Positions 1 to 7,843 of a DNA stretch of 15,125 nucleotides are shown here, in pieces. Position numbers and translations under genes: made by a program. Positions within the stretch are counted from its first letter, which is position 1; every line of letters starts with the position of its first letter. The notes beneath the pieces are model-generated. The model was not told the DNA's origin, did not search any database, and worked only from the letters and a program-made list of their open reading frames with translations. Origin of the DNA: Chloroflexia bacterium (lineage in GTDB: Bacteria; Chloroflexota; Chloroflexia; Thermomicrobiales; UBA6265); the NCBI GenBank assembly GCA_030430125.1, contig JAUIGA010000032.1, positions 1 to 15,125 of the forward strand, read 5' to 3'.

Positions 1-1239
1 CGGAACCGGCGGTTCAAGGAGCAACGCCTCGACGGTCTCACCAGGCGAGTAGTCGTGGTCCCGCGGTGGAATGACGAGCAACGCGTTCGCGCCGACGAAC
101 GACGCCAGGCGGGACGATTGCTGCGGTCCGGTACTGCCGCCGACGAGCTTCCCATCCGGGGTGACAGTGACACGTGCGCGCTGGTACTCGATGCGGTCCG
201 ACGGGGCTGTCCCGCTGGTCAGCGTCACTGGTACACGCGGACGGTCCGGATGTGCATCTCCGCTCATGATCCTGATCGACGGGCGGAGGAAGAGCTCGAA
301 GGTGACCAGTGACGAGACCGGGTTGCCCGGCAGCCCGAAGATCAGCGTGTCACCGCGGGTAGCGAAGTTGAGTGGCTTGCCCGGTTTCATGAACAACCGG
401 CGGAAATGCACGGTGACATCCGGCGCGTCGAAGAGGATCGCCTTGATCAGGTCGAGATCGCCCATCGAGACGCCGCCTGATGTGATGATGATGTCGTCGG
501 TCGCCATGCGTTCGCGCAGCAATCTCTCGAGCTGGTCGCGGTTGTCCGGCGCGAGCCCGGACCAGGTGACGTCGCCGCCGGCGTTCCGCACCGCGGCGGT
601 CAGGCTGAACCGGTTTGCGTCGTAGATCTGGCCCGGTTTGAGGGGCGCGCCCGGCTCGATGACCTCGTCACCGGTCGCGAGAATGGAGACCCGTGGGCGG
701 CGATGCACCGGCACCTGATCGATGCCGACGCTGGCGATGAGACCGACATGCGCAGGGATCAGCCTGGTGCCGGCGGTGACGACGACATCGCCCGCGCGCA
801 GGTCCGATCCCACCTGCCGGATATTGGTGCCGGGGTCGATCTCCTCCCGGTGGACGATGACGTGGTCCTCCGTAGGCTCGGTTTCCTCGACGGGGACGAC
901 CGCGTCGGCGCCGGCCGGGATCGGCGCGCCGGTCATGATGCGCACGGCCTGGCCGTCGTGGACCTCCACGTCGATTATCTCGCCGGCTGGCTGCACGCCG
1001 ATCACCTCGCGCCACGGTGATGGATCGCCGGCGTGAACGGCAAAGCCGTCCATGGTCGAGGCGGGGAAGGGCGGGTGGTCGAAGGGAGCGGTGACATCTT
1101 CGGCGAGCACGCGACCGAGCGCCTCCGCGAGCAGCACGTGCTCGATCGGCAATCGGGTGAGGTGAGATTCAATGATGCGGCGCGCCTCGTCGGGTGGGCG
1201 CATCCGGTCGAGTTCCTGGAGGGTCTGGTGCTGAGTCAT
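1..1239 (-). CDS. moeA: Molybdopterin molybdenumtransferase MoeA (3' end outside the window)
   Basis: MoeA inserts molybdate into adenylylated molybdopterin, the last step of molybdenum cofactor synthesis in the cytoplasm. The reverse-strand reading frame is open for 413 codons from an ATG at 1239 to the window edge, with no stop. Family motifs appear in order: STMDGFAV near residues 61-68, MTGAPIPAGADAVVP, a SGGVSMGD loop at about 254-261, PGKPLNFA, and GLPGNPVSS around 302-310 (MoCF-biosynthesis domain). The last visible residues (LLLEPPVP) suit the C-terminal barrel domain, so with a family length of about 400-420 only a few codons should be missing. A weak AGGA lies 5 nt before the ATG. 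The gene is divergent from rel and no other molybdopterin gene is visible, so its operon partners, if any, lie downstream outside the window. Identification is firm; the exact 3' end is unknown. Confidence 0.95.
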   Translation of the reverse strand, partial: MTQHQTLQELDRMRPPDEARRIIESHLTRLPIEHVLLAEALGRVLAEDVTAPFDHPPFPASTMDGFAVHAGDPSPWREVIGVQPAGEIIDVEVHDGQAVRIMTGAPIPAGADAVVPVEETEPTEDHVIVHREEIDPGTNIRQVGSDLRAGDVVVTAGTRLIPAHVGLIASVGIDQVPVHRRPRVSILATGDEVIEPGAPLKPGQIYDANRFSLTAAVRNAGGDVTWSGLAPDNRDQLERLLRERMATDDIIITSGGVSMGDLDLIKAILFDAPDVTVHFRRLFMKPGKPLNFATRGDTLIFGLPGNPVSSLVTFELFLRPSIRIMSGDAHPDRPRVPVTLTSGTAPSDRIEYQRARVTVTPDGKLVGGSTGPQQSSRLASFVGANALLVIPPRDHDYSPGETVEALLLEPPVP

Positions 1240-1596
1240 GGGCGTCCTGGGGATGCTGCCACGAGGTCGCGGCTCGGCTCGATGGCGGCATCCTACCACG
1301 CACCACCCGTACGGATGACTGGGGGAGGATGTTCCTGTTGAGGTTCAGGAGTTCCGTCAAGTTGCCTGTCGGGACTGGCGCGACAGGGGCAGCGCTGCAC
1401 TGTGACCCGAAGTCATTGTGAAGCCGTGTACTATCCCGGAATTGCGCGGAAAATGATTCTTGCATACACTTGTGCAACTACGCGCGCGACGTCGGAGTCG
1501 TGGCGTCCTGGGAGCCCCGCAACGCCGCCGGCAGAGTGACTATGTGAGCAGGTTATACGGGACGCGCCGCTGCAGGGCATTTTGGGAGACGACACC
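1240..1596. promoter_or_regulatory. Divergent intergenic region between moeA and rel
   Basis: These 357 nt have no credible coding frame and must carry the promoters for moeA (leftward) and rel (rightward). The most promoter-like pair toward rel is TTGCGC (1442-1447) and TACACT (1465-1470) with a 17-nt spacer. A dyad TTGCA-N8-TGCAA (1460-1477) overlaps that -10 and could be an operator. For moeA, a TAGGAT-like -10 can be read on the minus strand near 1290-1295, but I see no convincing -35 for it. The rel leader would be about 120 nt and GC-rich. All of this is inferred from consensus matching only. Confidence 0.4.
1442..1470 (+). promoter_or_regulatory. Candidate sigma-70-type promoter of rel with overlapping dyad
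   Basis: TTGCGC (3 of 6 consensus bases) and TACACT (4 of 6) are separated by 17 nt. The segment is relatively AT-rich (GGAAAATGATTCTTGCA spacer) in otherwise GC-rich DNA. The TTGCA...TGCAA dyad covers 1460-1477, across the -10 and the predicted start point. Tentative. Confidence 0.3.
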
Positions 1597-3879
1597 ATGT
1601 CGACCGTGACGCACCAGTCGCTCTGGGATGCACTATCCAGGTTGGACCAGCCGGACCACCCGGTGTCGGGTCTTGACCTGCGCGACGTGCAGCAGAGCGA
1701 CCCGGCGGTGCGCGACGCGCTGACGCGCCTGGCCGACAGTCTCGGGGAATACACCCTGATCGGTGACATGGACATGGTCGCCCGGGCCGTGCGGGCCGCC
1801 GCCGAGGCCCATGACGGGATGAACCGCAAGTCCGGCGAGCCGTATTTTGTCCATCCCATCGAGGTCGCCAACATTCTGGCACGGATGCATCTCGACGCGG
1901 AGACCATCGCGGGTGGCCTGTTGCACGATGTCGTCGAGGACACCCCGGTCTCCAGCGACGACATCGCCGAGAAGTTTGGCGATCGGGTGGCGTCGCTGGT
2001 CGACGGGGTGACCAAGCTGGGTCGCCTCAAGTGGGCGCCCAGCGAGACCGAGCGTCGCGAGAAGGACCAGCAAGCCGAGAGCCTGCGCAAGATGTTTCTC
2101 GCGATGGTCGACGACATCGGGGTGGTGCTCATCAAACTGGCCGACCGGCTCCACAACATGCGTACGCTCGGATCGATGCCACATCACAAACAGGTACGTA
2201 TCGCCCAGCAAACGATGGAGATTTACGCTCCGCTCGCCAATCGATTGGGAATCTGGCAGGTCAAGTCCGAACTCGAGGACTTGGCCTTTCGCTATCTCCA
2301 CCCGGACGACTATGTCCGCATCACCAACGAGCTGAAGAAGCGGGGCGCCGACAGCGAGGAGGTCTTCGCGCCGATCCTGCGCGAGCTTGATGACCTGATC
2401 GCGGCCGCCGGCATCCGGGCCGATATGAGTGCCCGCAAGAAGCACATCTACTCGATCTATCGCAAGATGAATCGAAAGCGGCGCGCCTTCGACGAGATCT
2501 ACGATGTCATTGGCATCCGGATCATCGTCGACACGGTGCAGGACTGTTACAGCGTGCTGGGCATCGTTCACAGCTGCTGGCATCCGGTCCCCGGCGAGAT
2601 TGACGACTACATCGCCACGCCGAAGGAAAGCATGTACCAGAGTCTTCACACGGCGGTCATCGGGCCGAAGGGGCAGCCGGTGGAGATCCAGATTCGTACG
2701 CGGGAGATGCACCAGATCGCGGAGTACGGGATCGCCGCGCACTGGCGCTACAAGGAGGGCGGCAAGTCGGACCAGCGACTGGAAGCCAAGATCACCTGGC
2801 TGCGGCAGTTAATGGACTGGCGGGATGAGGTCGCCGACGCCGAGGAATTCGTCGAATCGCTAAAGTCAGATGTCTTTCAGGACATGGTGTATTGCTTCAC
2901 GCCGGCCGGAGACATCATCGAGCTGCCCAACGGCGCGACCCCGGTGGATTTCGCCTACCGCATTCACACCCAGGTCGGGCACCACGCGGTCAGCGCGACG
3001 GTCAACGGCCAGATGGTGCCGCTCAACTACAAGCTGCAGAACGGCCAGGTCGTCAAGATCAAGACCAGCAAGACCGTCAGCGGGCCGCGGCGCGACTGGC
3101 TGCAGTCGGGCGACGAGTACGTCAAGACGGCGTCCGCCCGCGAGAAGATCCGCCAGTGGTTTCGCCGACAGGAGCGCGACGAGAACATCGCGCAGGGTCG
3201 GCAAATCCTGGAGCGCGAGCTCAAGCGCCTCGGGGTCGAGCGCAAGCTGGAAGATATCCTCGAGCTCTTCCCGCGCTACAGCAAGCTGGACGACTTTCTT
3301 GCCGCGATCGGCTACGGCGGCGTCTCTGCCCACCAGATCGTTTCCCGGCTCGATGACACCCCCAAGGAGGTGCTCACCGCCAGCACCAACGTCAAGGCGC
3401 CGTCGTCACCCGCGCGCGTCGAGGTGTTGGGGGTGGGCAACCTGCTGACGACCCAGGCGAACTGCTGCCGGCCGGTTCCCGGAGATCCCATCGTCGGGTA
3501 CATCTCGCGAGGGCGAGGCATCATCTATCACCATCGCGACTGTTCCAACATCGCCAACGTTCCCGATCCGGACCGGCTCGTGCCCGTCTCCTGGGGCAAG
3601 GAGAGCAAGGCAACCTACCCGGTATCGGTGCGTGTATCCGCGCTCGACCGCGTGGGGCTGCTCAAGGACATGAGCATCCTGCTCGCCGAGGATCGCGTCA
3701 ACATCCTGTCGGTCCTGACCCAGACCCACGATGATCGCACCGTGACGCTGATGCTCACGATCGAGGTTGAGGGCATCCGCCATCTCAGTCGGGTGATGAA
3801 CCACCTGGAGTCGGTGCGGGACGTGCTCGAGGTCCATCGCGACAATTCCGCGCGCACCCGGCAGGCGTGGGCGAGCTGA
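1597..3879 (+). CDS. rel: Bifunctional (p)ppGpp synthetase/hydrolase (RelA/SpoT family)
   Basis: Long RSH enzyme that makes and degrades the stringent-response alarmone (p)ppGpp. I start it at ATG 1597 because GGGAG (1584-1588) sits 8 nt upstream; an in-frame TTG at 1582 lies too close to that site. The product has 760 residues. Domains in order: HD hydrolase with H86 and the intact HDVVEDT motif (110-116) plus LADRLHNMRT (181-190), so hydrolysis should be active; synthetase around 280-400 with RKMNRKRRAFDEIYDVIG, the SMYQSLHT segment (345-352) and VEIQIRT; TGS at about 430-492; a conserved-cysteine module with NCCRPVPGD (622-630) and C649; and an ACT domain from about 684. Both catalytic centres look complete, as expected for the only RSH of a non-proteobacterium. 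About 45 residues precede the usual start of the HD domain. pfkB follows immediately, suggesting co-transcription. Confidence 0.97.
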   Translation: MSTVTHQSLWDALSRLDQPDHPVSGLDLRDVQQSDPAVRDALTRLADSLGEYTLIGDMDMVARAVRAAAEAHDGMNRKSGEPYFVHPIEVANILARMHLDAETIAGGLLHDVVEDTPVSSDDIAEKFGDRVASLVDGVTKLGRLKWAPSETERREKDQQAESLRKMFLAMVDDIGVVLIKLADRLHNMRTLGSMPHHKQVRIAQQTMEIYAPLANRLGIWQVKSELEDLAFRYLHPDDYVRITNELKKRGADSEEVFAPILRELDDLIAAAGIRADMSARKKHIYSIYRKMNRKRRAFDEIYDVIGIRIIVDTVQDCYSVLGIVHSCWHPVPGEIDDYIATPKESMYQSLHTAVIGPKGQPVEIQIRTREMHQIAEYGIAAHWRYKEGGKSDQRLEAKITWLRQLMDWRDEVADAEEFVESLKSDVFQDMVYCFTPAGDIIELPNGATPVDFAYRIHTQVGHHAVSATVNGQMVPLNYKLQNGQVVKIKTSKTVSGPRRDWLQSGDEYVKTASAREKIRQWFRRQERDENIAQGRQILERELKRLGVERKLEDILELFPRYSKLDDFLAAIGYGGVSAHQIVSRLDDTPKEVLTASTNVKAPSSPARVEVLGVGNLLTTQANCCRPVPGDPIVGYISRGRGIIYHHRDCSNIANVPDPDRLVPVSWGKESKATYPVSVRVSALDRVGLLKDMSILLAEDRVNILSVLTQTHDDRTVTLMLTIEVEGIRHLSRVMNHLESVRDVLEVHRDNSARTRQAWAS

Positions 3880-3884
3880 CGCAG

Positions 3885-4838
3885 ATGGTGGACCCCAATC
3901 GCCCCGTCCTGTCCATCGGCGAGTGCCTGGTCGATCTCATTGCCGAGGATCGGCAGGATTTGCTGCAAGCCGAGCGGTTCGTCATCCGCGAGGGAGGCGC
4001 ACCGGCCAATGTGGCGGTCGCGCTTGCCCGGCTCGGCGTGCCGGTCAGGTTGTGCGCGGTCGTCGGCAGGGATCCGTTCGGCATTCGGTTGCGCGACCTG
4101 CTGGAACGCGAGGGCGTTGACACCCGAGCGCTGCGCCTGACGTCCGAGTCGGCCACATCGCTCGCCCTGGCGTGGACGAATGCGCGGGGCGACGGAGAAT
4201 TCCAGCTGCTGCGCCTGGCCGACCGGTTGCTGTCGAGTGCCGATGTGGAGCAGGCGCACCCCTCTGAGGCGACCGCGCTGGTTGTCGGCTCCGTGGTGCT
4301 CTCCGACCGGGATTCGCGACGGGGGGCTGTTGCGGCCCTCGATCTCGCGGTGTCCAACGCGGTGCCGATCGTCTTCGACCTCAACCTCCGTCCGACCCTG
4401 TGGCGGTCGAAACGGGAGTTGCTCGCGGCCATCGAGCAGTTCCTGTACAGCGCGCGGGTCATCAAGGTCAGCATGGACGACGCGCGAGGTGCCTGGGGTG
4501 TGGAGACGCCGGAAGAGGCGTTCGAGCGCTTGTCCGGCTACCCCGCGCGGTCGGTGGTCGTGACCGATGGCAGCCGGGATGTGTGGTTTTGCAACGAGCG
4601 GCAGAAACCAAGGGCTTTGCCGGTGTTCCAGGTCGATGTCGTCGAGCCGACCGGTGCCGGGGATGCCTTCACCGCGGCCCTGGTGTCGAGGCTGCTGGCA
4701 CGGGCGTGGATGCCGCTGGAGGATGCTGACCTGCGGTTTGCGATGGCGGCGGGGGCGCTGGCTACGACGCAAGTCGGGGCCTGGCAGGGGTTGCCCACGG
4801 CGCGAGCCATCGAGGCATTTCTCGCCGATCGCGACTGA
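3885..4838 (+). CDS. PfkB-family sugar kinase (fructokinase/ribokinase-like)
   Basis: Cytoplasmic ATP-dependent carbohydrate kinase of the ribokinase/PfkB fold, 317 residues if started at ATG 3885. The N-terminal family signature GGAPANVAVALARLG spans residues 37-51, and the C-terminal signature with the catalytic base is PTGAGDAF, with the GAGD aspartate at residue 260. The opening VLSIGECLVDLI is typical of fructokinase-like members, but the sugar cannot be assigned from sequence; fructose, 2-keto-3-deoxygluconate or a nucleoside are all possible. A GTG at 3867 would overlap rel by 13 nt and add six residues. I prefer the ATG because it lies 5 nt after the rel stop and has a GGCGAG sequence about 9 nt upstream. 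The tight junction suggests translational coupling to rel. No sugar transporter lies nearby to indicate the substrate. Confidence 0.9.
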   Translation: MVDPNRPVLSIGECLVDLIAEDRQDLLQAERFVIREGGAPANVAVALARLGVPVRLCAVVGRDPFGIRLRDLLEREGVDTRALRLTSESATSLALAWTNARGDGEFQLLRLADRLLSSADVEQAHPSEATALVVGSVVLSDRDSRRGAVAALDLAVSNAVPIVFDLNLRPTLWRSKRELLAAIEQFLYSARVIKVSMDDARGAWGVETPEEAFERLSGYPARSVVVTDGSRDVWFCNERQKPRALPVFQVDVVEPTGAGDAFTAALVSRLLARAWMPLEDADLRFAMAAGALATTQVGAWQGLPTARAIEAFLADRD

Positions 4839-4886
4839 TCCGCGATCTGTGGCATCATCGGATTACAGTGCCGACCCATGGCCGGC

Positions 4887-4900
4887 TTGCTTGCAAGCAA
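4887..4900. repeat. Perfect 14-bp palindrome TTGCTTGCAAGCAA
   Basis: A perfectly self-complementary 14-mer lies 6 nt before the 145-bp inverted-repeat element and 49 nt after the pfkB stop. It could be a protein-binding dyad or part of the repeat's insertion context. No function can be assigned from sequence. Confidence 0.45.
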
Positions 4901-4905
4901 CCTAA

Positions 4906-5050
4906 CGTCACTCCGAGCTTGCCGAGGAGTCCTCGCGCGAAGCGCGCTGCCGAAGGCAGCAGTTTATCGTGTGTGTCGATGAGCGAACCCATCGGCAGCA
5001 GGCGCTGCCGGCGCTTCGCGCGGGGATTCTTCGCTTCGCTCAGAATGACG
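4906..5050. repeat. 145-bp inverted-repeat element (MITE/REP-like)
   Basis: The element begins CGTCACTCCGAGC (4906) and ends GCTCAGAATGACG (5050). The reverse complement of the right end, CGTCATTCTGAGC, matches the left end at 11 of 13 positions, and similarity continues inward over about 45 bp through a shared CGCGCGAAGCGC block. Nested inside are GCTGCC-GAA-GGCAGC (4946-4960) and GGCAGC-AGGC-GCTGCC (4994-5009), so it can fold into a branched hairpin. Similar CGTCATTCTGAGCGAAGCG units are known as dispersed intergenic repeats in environmental bacterial genomes. No transposase or clear target duplication is visible. It fills most of the 276-nt pfkB-lgt gap and probably separates two transcription units. 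Confidence 0.8.
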
Positions 5051-5114
5051 ATGTTTCATATCGTCCGCTCCCGTGTGGCAATTGGCCGATCCTTGCACGC
5101 CGTCGGAATTCATA

Positions 5115-5927
5115 ATGCCAACCCTCCATGATCCCATTGCCATATCGATCGGCCCGCTGGACGTGCGCTGGTATGCGCTCTTCATCCTGACCGGGATCTT
5201 CGCCGGCATCGGCCTCTCTGTGTGGCTGGCAAACCGGCGCGGGTTGGATGGTGAGTTCCTGCTCGACATGGCGCCGGTTGTCGTCATCTCCGCCATCGTC
5301 GGCGCGCGCCTGTACTATGTGCTGCTTCAGTGGGACCACTTTCTCGATCATCCCATGGATGCATTCAACATCCGGCTGGGCGGGCTGACGATCCACGGCG
5401 CGCTCGCGGTCGGGGTTGCCGCCGCGTGGTGGTACACGCGGCGACATGGCCAGTCGTTCCGGATGTGGGCCGACCTGATCGTGCCAGGCGTGGCGCTGGG
5501 CCAGGCATTCGGCCGCTGGGGGAACTGGGCCAACCAGGAGGCATTCGGTACGCCGACCGACCTGCCCTGGGCGGTGACGATCGATCCGGCGAACCGGCCG
5601 GATGCCTACCCCGATGCCGCCACGTTCCACCCCACCTTCCTGTACGAGTCGATGTTCAACCTGGTCAATGCCATCGTGCTGTCGTGGCTTGCCCTGCAGG
5701 TCAACCGGCGTGACTGGCTGCGGCCCGGCGACGTCCTGGCGGTCTACCTCGTCGCGTACGGCGTGGCTCGGCTGCCGCTGGAGCACATCCGGACGGACAG
5801 CCTGACCATCGGCCCGTGGCCCGCGGCCTATTGGCTCAGCCTCGCGCTGATCCTTGCCGGGGTTGCCATTGCAATCTGGAATCGGATCGGCGAGGGGTCG
5901 TCACCACAGGTGGCGACGACACCGTAA
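5115..5927 (+). CDS. lgt: Prolipoprotein diacylglyceryl transferase Lgt
   Basis: Integral membrane enzyme that moves diacylglycerol from phosphatidylglycerol to the lipobox cysteine of prolipoproteins, the first step of lipoprotein maturation. The 270-residue product has several hydrophobic membrane segments, including 18-40, 52-70 and 238-255. Family hallmarks: GGLTIHGAL with H94, the Lgt signature GRWGNWANQEAFG (133-145), HPTFLYES (172-179), and RLPLEHIRTDS (219-229), matching the C-terminal R..E..R.D block. I chose ATG 5115 because its product starts just before the conserved SIGPLDVRWYALFI segment; a GTG at 5073 would add 14 residues unlike an Lgt N-terminus and runs close to the repeat element. 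The ribosome-binding site is weak (CGGAAT). Length and motifs indicate a complete, functional enzyme. The exported protein downstream lacks a lipobox, so the neighbourhood does not imply a direct substrate. Confidence 0.95.
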   Translation: MPTLHDPIAISIGPLDVRWYALFILTGIFAGIGLSVWLANRRGLDGEFLLDMAPVVVISAIVGARLYYVLLQWDHFLDHPMDAFNIRLGGLTIHGALAVGVAAAWWYTRRHGQSFRMWADLIVPGVALGQAFGRWGNWANQEAFGTPTDLPWAVTIDPANRPDAYPDAATFHPTFLYESMFNLVNAIVLSWLALQVNRRDWLRPGDVLAVYLVAYGVARLPLEHIRTDSLTIGPWPAAYWLSLALILAGVAIAIWNRIGEGSSPQVATTP

Positions 5928-5938
5928 ATGCTGGTTGG

Positions 5939-5952
5939 CGTGCTTGAGCACG
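5939..5952. repeat. Short dyad CGTGCT-TG-AGCACG between lgt and the exported protein gene
   Basis: Six-base perfect arms around a 2-nt centre lie 25 nt before the next start codon. The centre is too short for a stable RNA loop, so a DNA-binding operator is more plausible than a hairpin. Weak evidence. Confidence 0.25.
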
Positions 5953-5977
5953 ATCCGGTGGAGAGATGAGGACAACC

Positions 5978-7771
5978 ATGTGGCGAATCGCCTTGACCAC
6001 CCTCATGCTGCTGACCGCCCTGGCAACCGCCCCGGTTGCCGCGCAGGACCAGGCGTCGCCGGCGGATCTCGCGGCGATGGTGGTTCCGCCGTCCGGGCTG
6101 CCGGAACCCGGCTTCCAGTTCGCGCGGGGCGGGTATCTCACCACGGACGATGCGCGCTACCTGCTGCAGCGGCAGTTCGGGATGGACGACGACGGTGCCG
6201 ACAGCCTGGTGAACGCTGTGTCCTGGAACCAGGGGTACACCGGGACATACTCCCTTCTGTCCGATCGTTCGTACCGAACCAGCGAGCCCATCGAGAGCGT
6301 GACGGCGATCATTCTCGAGTTCAGCTCGAGCGATGGCGCAACCGGGGCGGAAGCGCTGTTGAGCGGCACCCCGCTGGCTGACGCCGAGCCCATCGAGCCC
6401 GCCGTCGACGGTGGGGCATCCTGGCGCATGGTAACCTCGCAGGATGACATGCTGGTGACCGTGGCGAGGGCTGATCGGTTCGTGGTCGTGTTGGTTACGG
6501 CCGGACGTCAGCGCACTCCCGATACTGCCGATCACGCCGCGGTCGTCGGCGCCACGATCATGCGAGTGGAACAGTCGACGGGAACCGGGTTGAGCAGGCA
6601 GTTCGTGTTGATCGACGATGATGGCCTGATACCGGTCGCGGTGGCGACCGAAGATCCACTTGCCCATACCTGGTATCGGTTGCTGGATGACGAGGTCGTT
6701 CCGGCCGCGGGTGAGCTGGATGCCCCGGCGCCGGACGACATCGCGCCAGGGGTCGAGGAGATCGCCGTCTCGCGCCAGACGGCCGAGCTCTCCAGCCAGA
6801 ACTGGGTCACGGCAGGAATCGTGACCGCACGCTTCGATAGCGACGCGGATGCGACCGCATTCCAGGGCGTGATCCGGGATCCGCTCGACTTCTTTCCGGA
6901 GAGCGAGGCAGCATCCGGTATTGATCCGGGGACCGGCGGCATCGCCATCGAGGCGATTTCGGGCGAATCGCGTGTCGGTGGCGGGTATTCCGGGTATCGC
7001 GCGACGGTCGTCGAGGGCGAGATGCTGGCGCAGCTGACGATTCGGTCGACGGGCAGCACCGTGCTGGACCAGGCATCGGTGGAGAGGTGGGCGGAGTTGC
7101 AGCGCCAGTGTCTCGGTAACGGTCCGTGCGACGCCGTTCCGCTGGTGTCGTTGCTGCAAACACCGGACCCTTCGGAGGTGGCGGAAGCCGAGCTCGACGC
7201 CGGATCGTACCGAAGCCCGGTCGCGCCCTGGGCCGTCACGTTCGACACGGATGTCTGGACCGTCACCGATACATTTGCCGAGGGTGGGTATGATTATCTG
7301 TACCTGCGTTCGCAGTGGCTCGATGCCACGTTCGAGACGATCGTGGATCATCACGGCGACCCGGAGCGGTGCGTGCTCGGGGAGCTCGATCGGCTGCGCG
7401 AGGCCGAGGAGCATGCCGTCATCGAGGTTGGCAGCGACGATCCGAACGAGTCTCCCGGTGGACTCACGAGTGGTCACGGCTGGGTCGTGTACACCGTCGA
7501 GCCATTGGAGGAGGCCCGGGCCGACCAGGAATATGTGATCCGGATCGACTGCTATACCGTGGTCGAAGGGTCGACATCGCTGGTTGTGCAGACCCGGGCG
7601 CCGCGAGACCTTTGGTCGGACGTTGCGGCCGAAGGCGAGGCGTTGCGAGTGCAGATCGAGATCGATGGGGTGTCGGCAAGCGAGGAATCTGGCGACCCGC
7701 TTGCGATGTTCCCCGGTGTGAGGAGTGACACGATGATCAACAGGCGACCTTGGGTCGGCGCAGCCGCCTGA
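5978..7771 (+). CDS. Exported protein of unknown function (about 597 residues)
   Basis: I do not recognise this gene. It has a clear Sec-type signal peptide: MWR, a hydrophobic core (IALTTLMLLTALATA) and a likely cleavage after VAA at residue 22, with no lipobox cysteine, so it is probably secreted or held loosely outside the membrane. The mature part is acidic, without membrane spans. Two regions look related: about 106-205 (VTAIILEF...SSDGATGAEAL...WRMV...MLVTVARADRFVVVLV) and about 274-375 (VTAGIVTARFDSDADATAF...GYRATVVEGEMLAQLTI), suggesting a duplicated alpha/beta domain. A third part (about 412-590) starts PWAVTFDTDVW. The four cysteines I noticed (about 377, 383, 464, 524) could form disulfides. 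ATG 5978 has GAGGA 5 nt upstream; an in-frame ATG at 5966 adds four residues but has its purine-rich site almost touching it. It follows lgt by 50 nt and may share its transcript. Confidence 0.8.
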   Translation: MWRIALTTLMLLTALATAPVAAQDQASPADLAAMVVPPSGLPEPGFQFARGGYLTTDDARYLLQRQFGMDDDGADSLVNAVSWNQGYTGTYSLLSDRSYRTSEPIESVTAIILEFSSSDGATGAEALLSGTPLADAEPIEPAVDGGASWRMVTSQDDMLVTVARADRFVVVLVTAGRQRTPDTADHAAVVGATIMRVEQSTGTGLSRQFVLIDDDGLIPVAVATEDPLAHTWYRLLDDEVVPAAGELDAPAPDDIAPGVEEIAVSRQTAELSSQNWVTAGIVTARFDSDADATAFQGVIRDPLDFFPESEAASGIDPGTGGIAIEAISGESRVGGGYSGYRATVVEGEMLAQLTIRSTGSTVLDQASVERWAELQRQCLGNGPCDAVPLVSLLQTPDPSEVAEAELDAGSYRSPVAPWAVTFDTDVWTVTDTFAEGGYDYLYLRSQWLDATFETIVDHHGDPERCVLGELDRLREAEEHAVIEVGSDDPNESPGGLTSGHGWVVYTVEPLEEARADQEYVIRIDCYTVVEGSTSLVVQTRAPRDLWSDVAAEGEALRVQIEIDGVSASEESGDPLAMFPGVRSDTMINRRPWVGAAA

Positions 7772-7801
7772 CCCGGCTGCACGGGTTCGTCCGGCGCAGC
7801 C
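7760..7801 (+). promoter_or_regulatory. Mutually exclusive hairpins in the hflX leader
   Basis: GCAGCC occurs at 7760-7765 and again at 7796-7801 (inside a direct repeat CGGCGCAGCC at 7756 and 7792), and the complementary GGCTGC sits between them at 7775-7780. The centre can pair with either copy. The second hairpin is extended by CGG (7782-7784) with CCG (7791-7793). The first covers the stop codon of the exported-protein gene. No U-tract follows, so it is not a classical terminator. An attenuation-like role is inference. Confidence 0.35.
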
Positions 7802-7843
7802 ATTGCTCGGATACACCGTTCAGACGCCTGAAAGGACACGCAC

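Noticed and set aside
1033..1341. Plus-strand open frame across the moeA start
   Set aside because: It overlaps the well-supported N-terminus of moeA on the opposite strand and has no recognisable product.
4868..5131. Plus-strand open frame of 87 codons in the pfkB-lgt gap
   Set aside because: It reads straight through the inverted-repeat element and has no ribosome-binding site or conserved sequence.
5828..7816. Antisense open frame of 662 codons opposite lgt end and the exported-protein gene
   Set aside because: Its composition looks like a shadow of a high-GC gene, whereas the plus strand gives a proper signal peptide, a good ribosome-binding site and a coherent protein.
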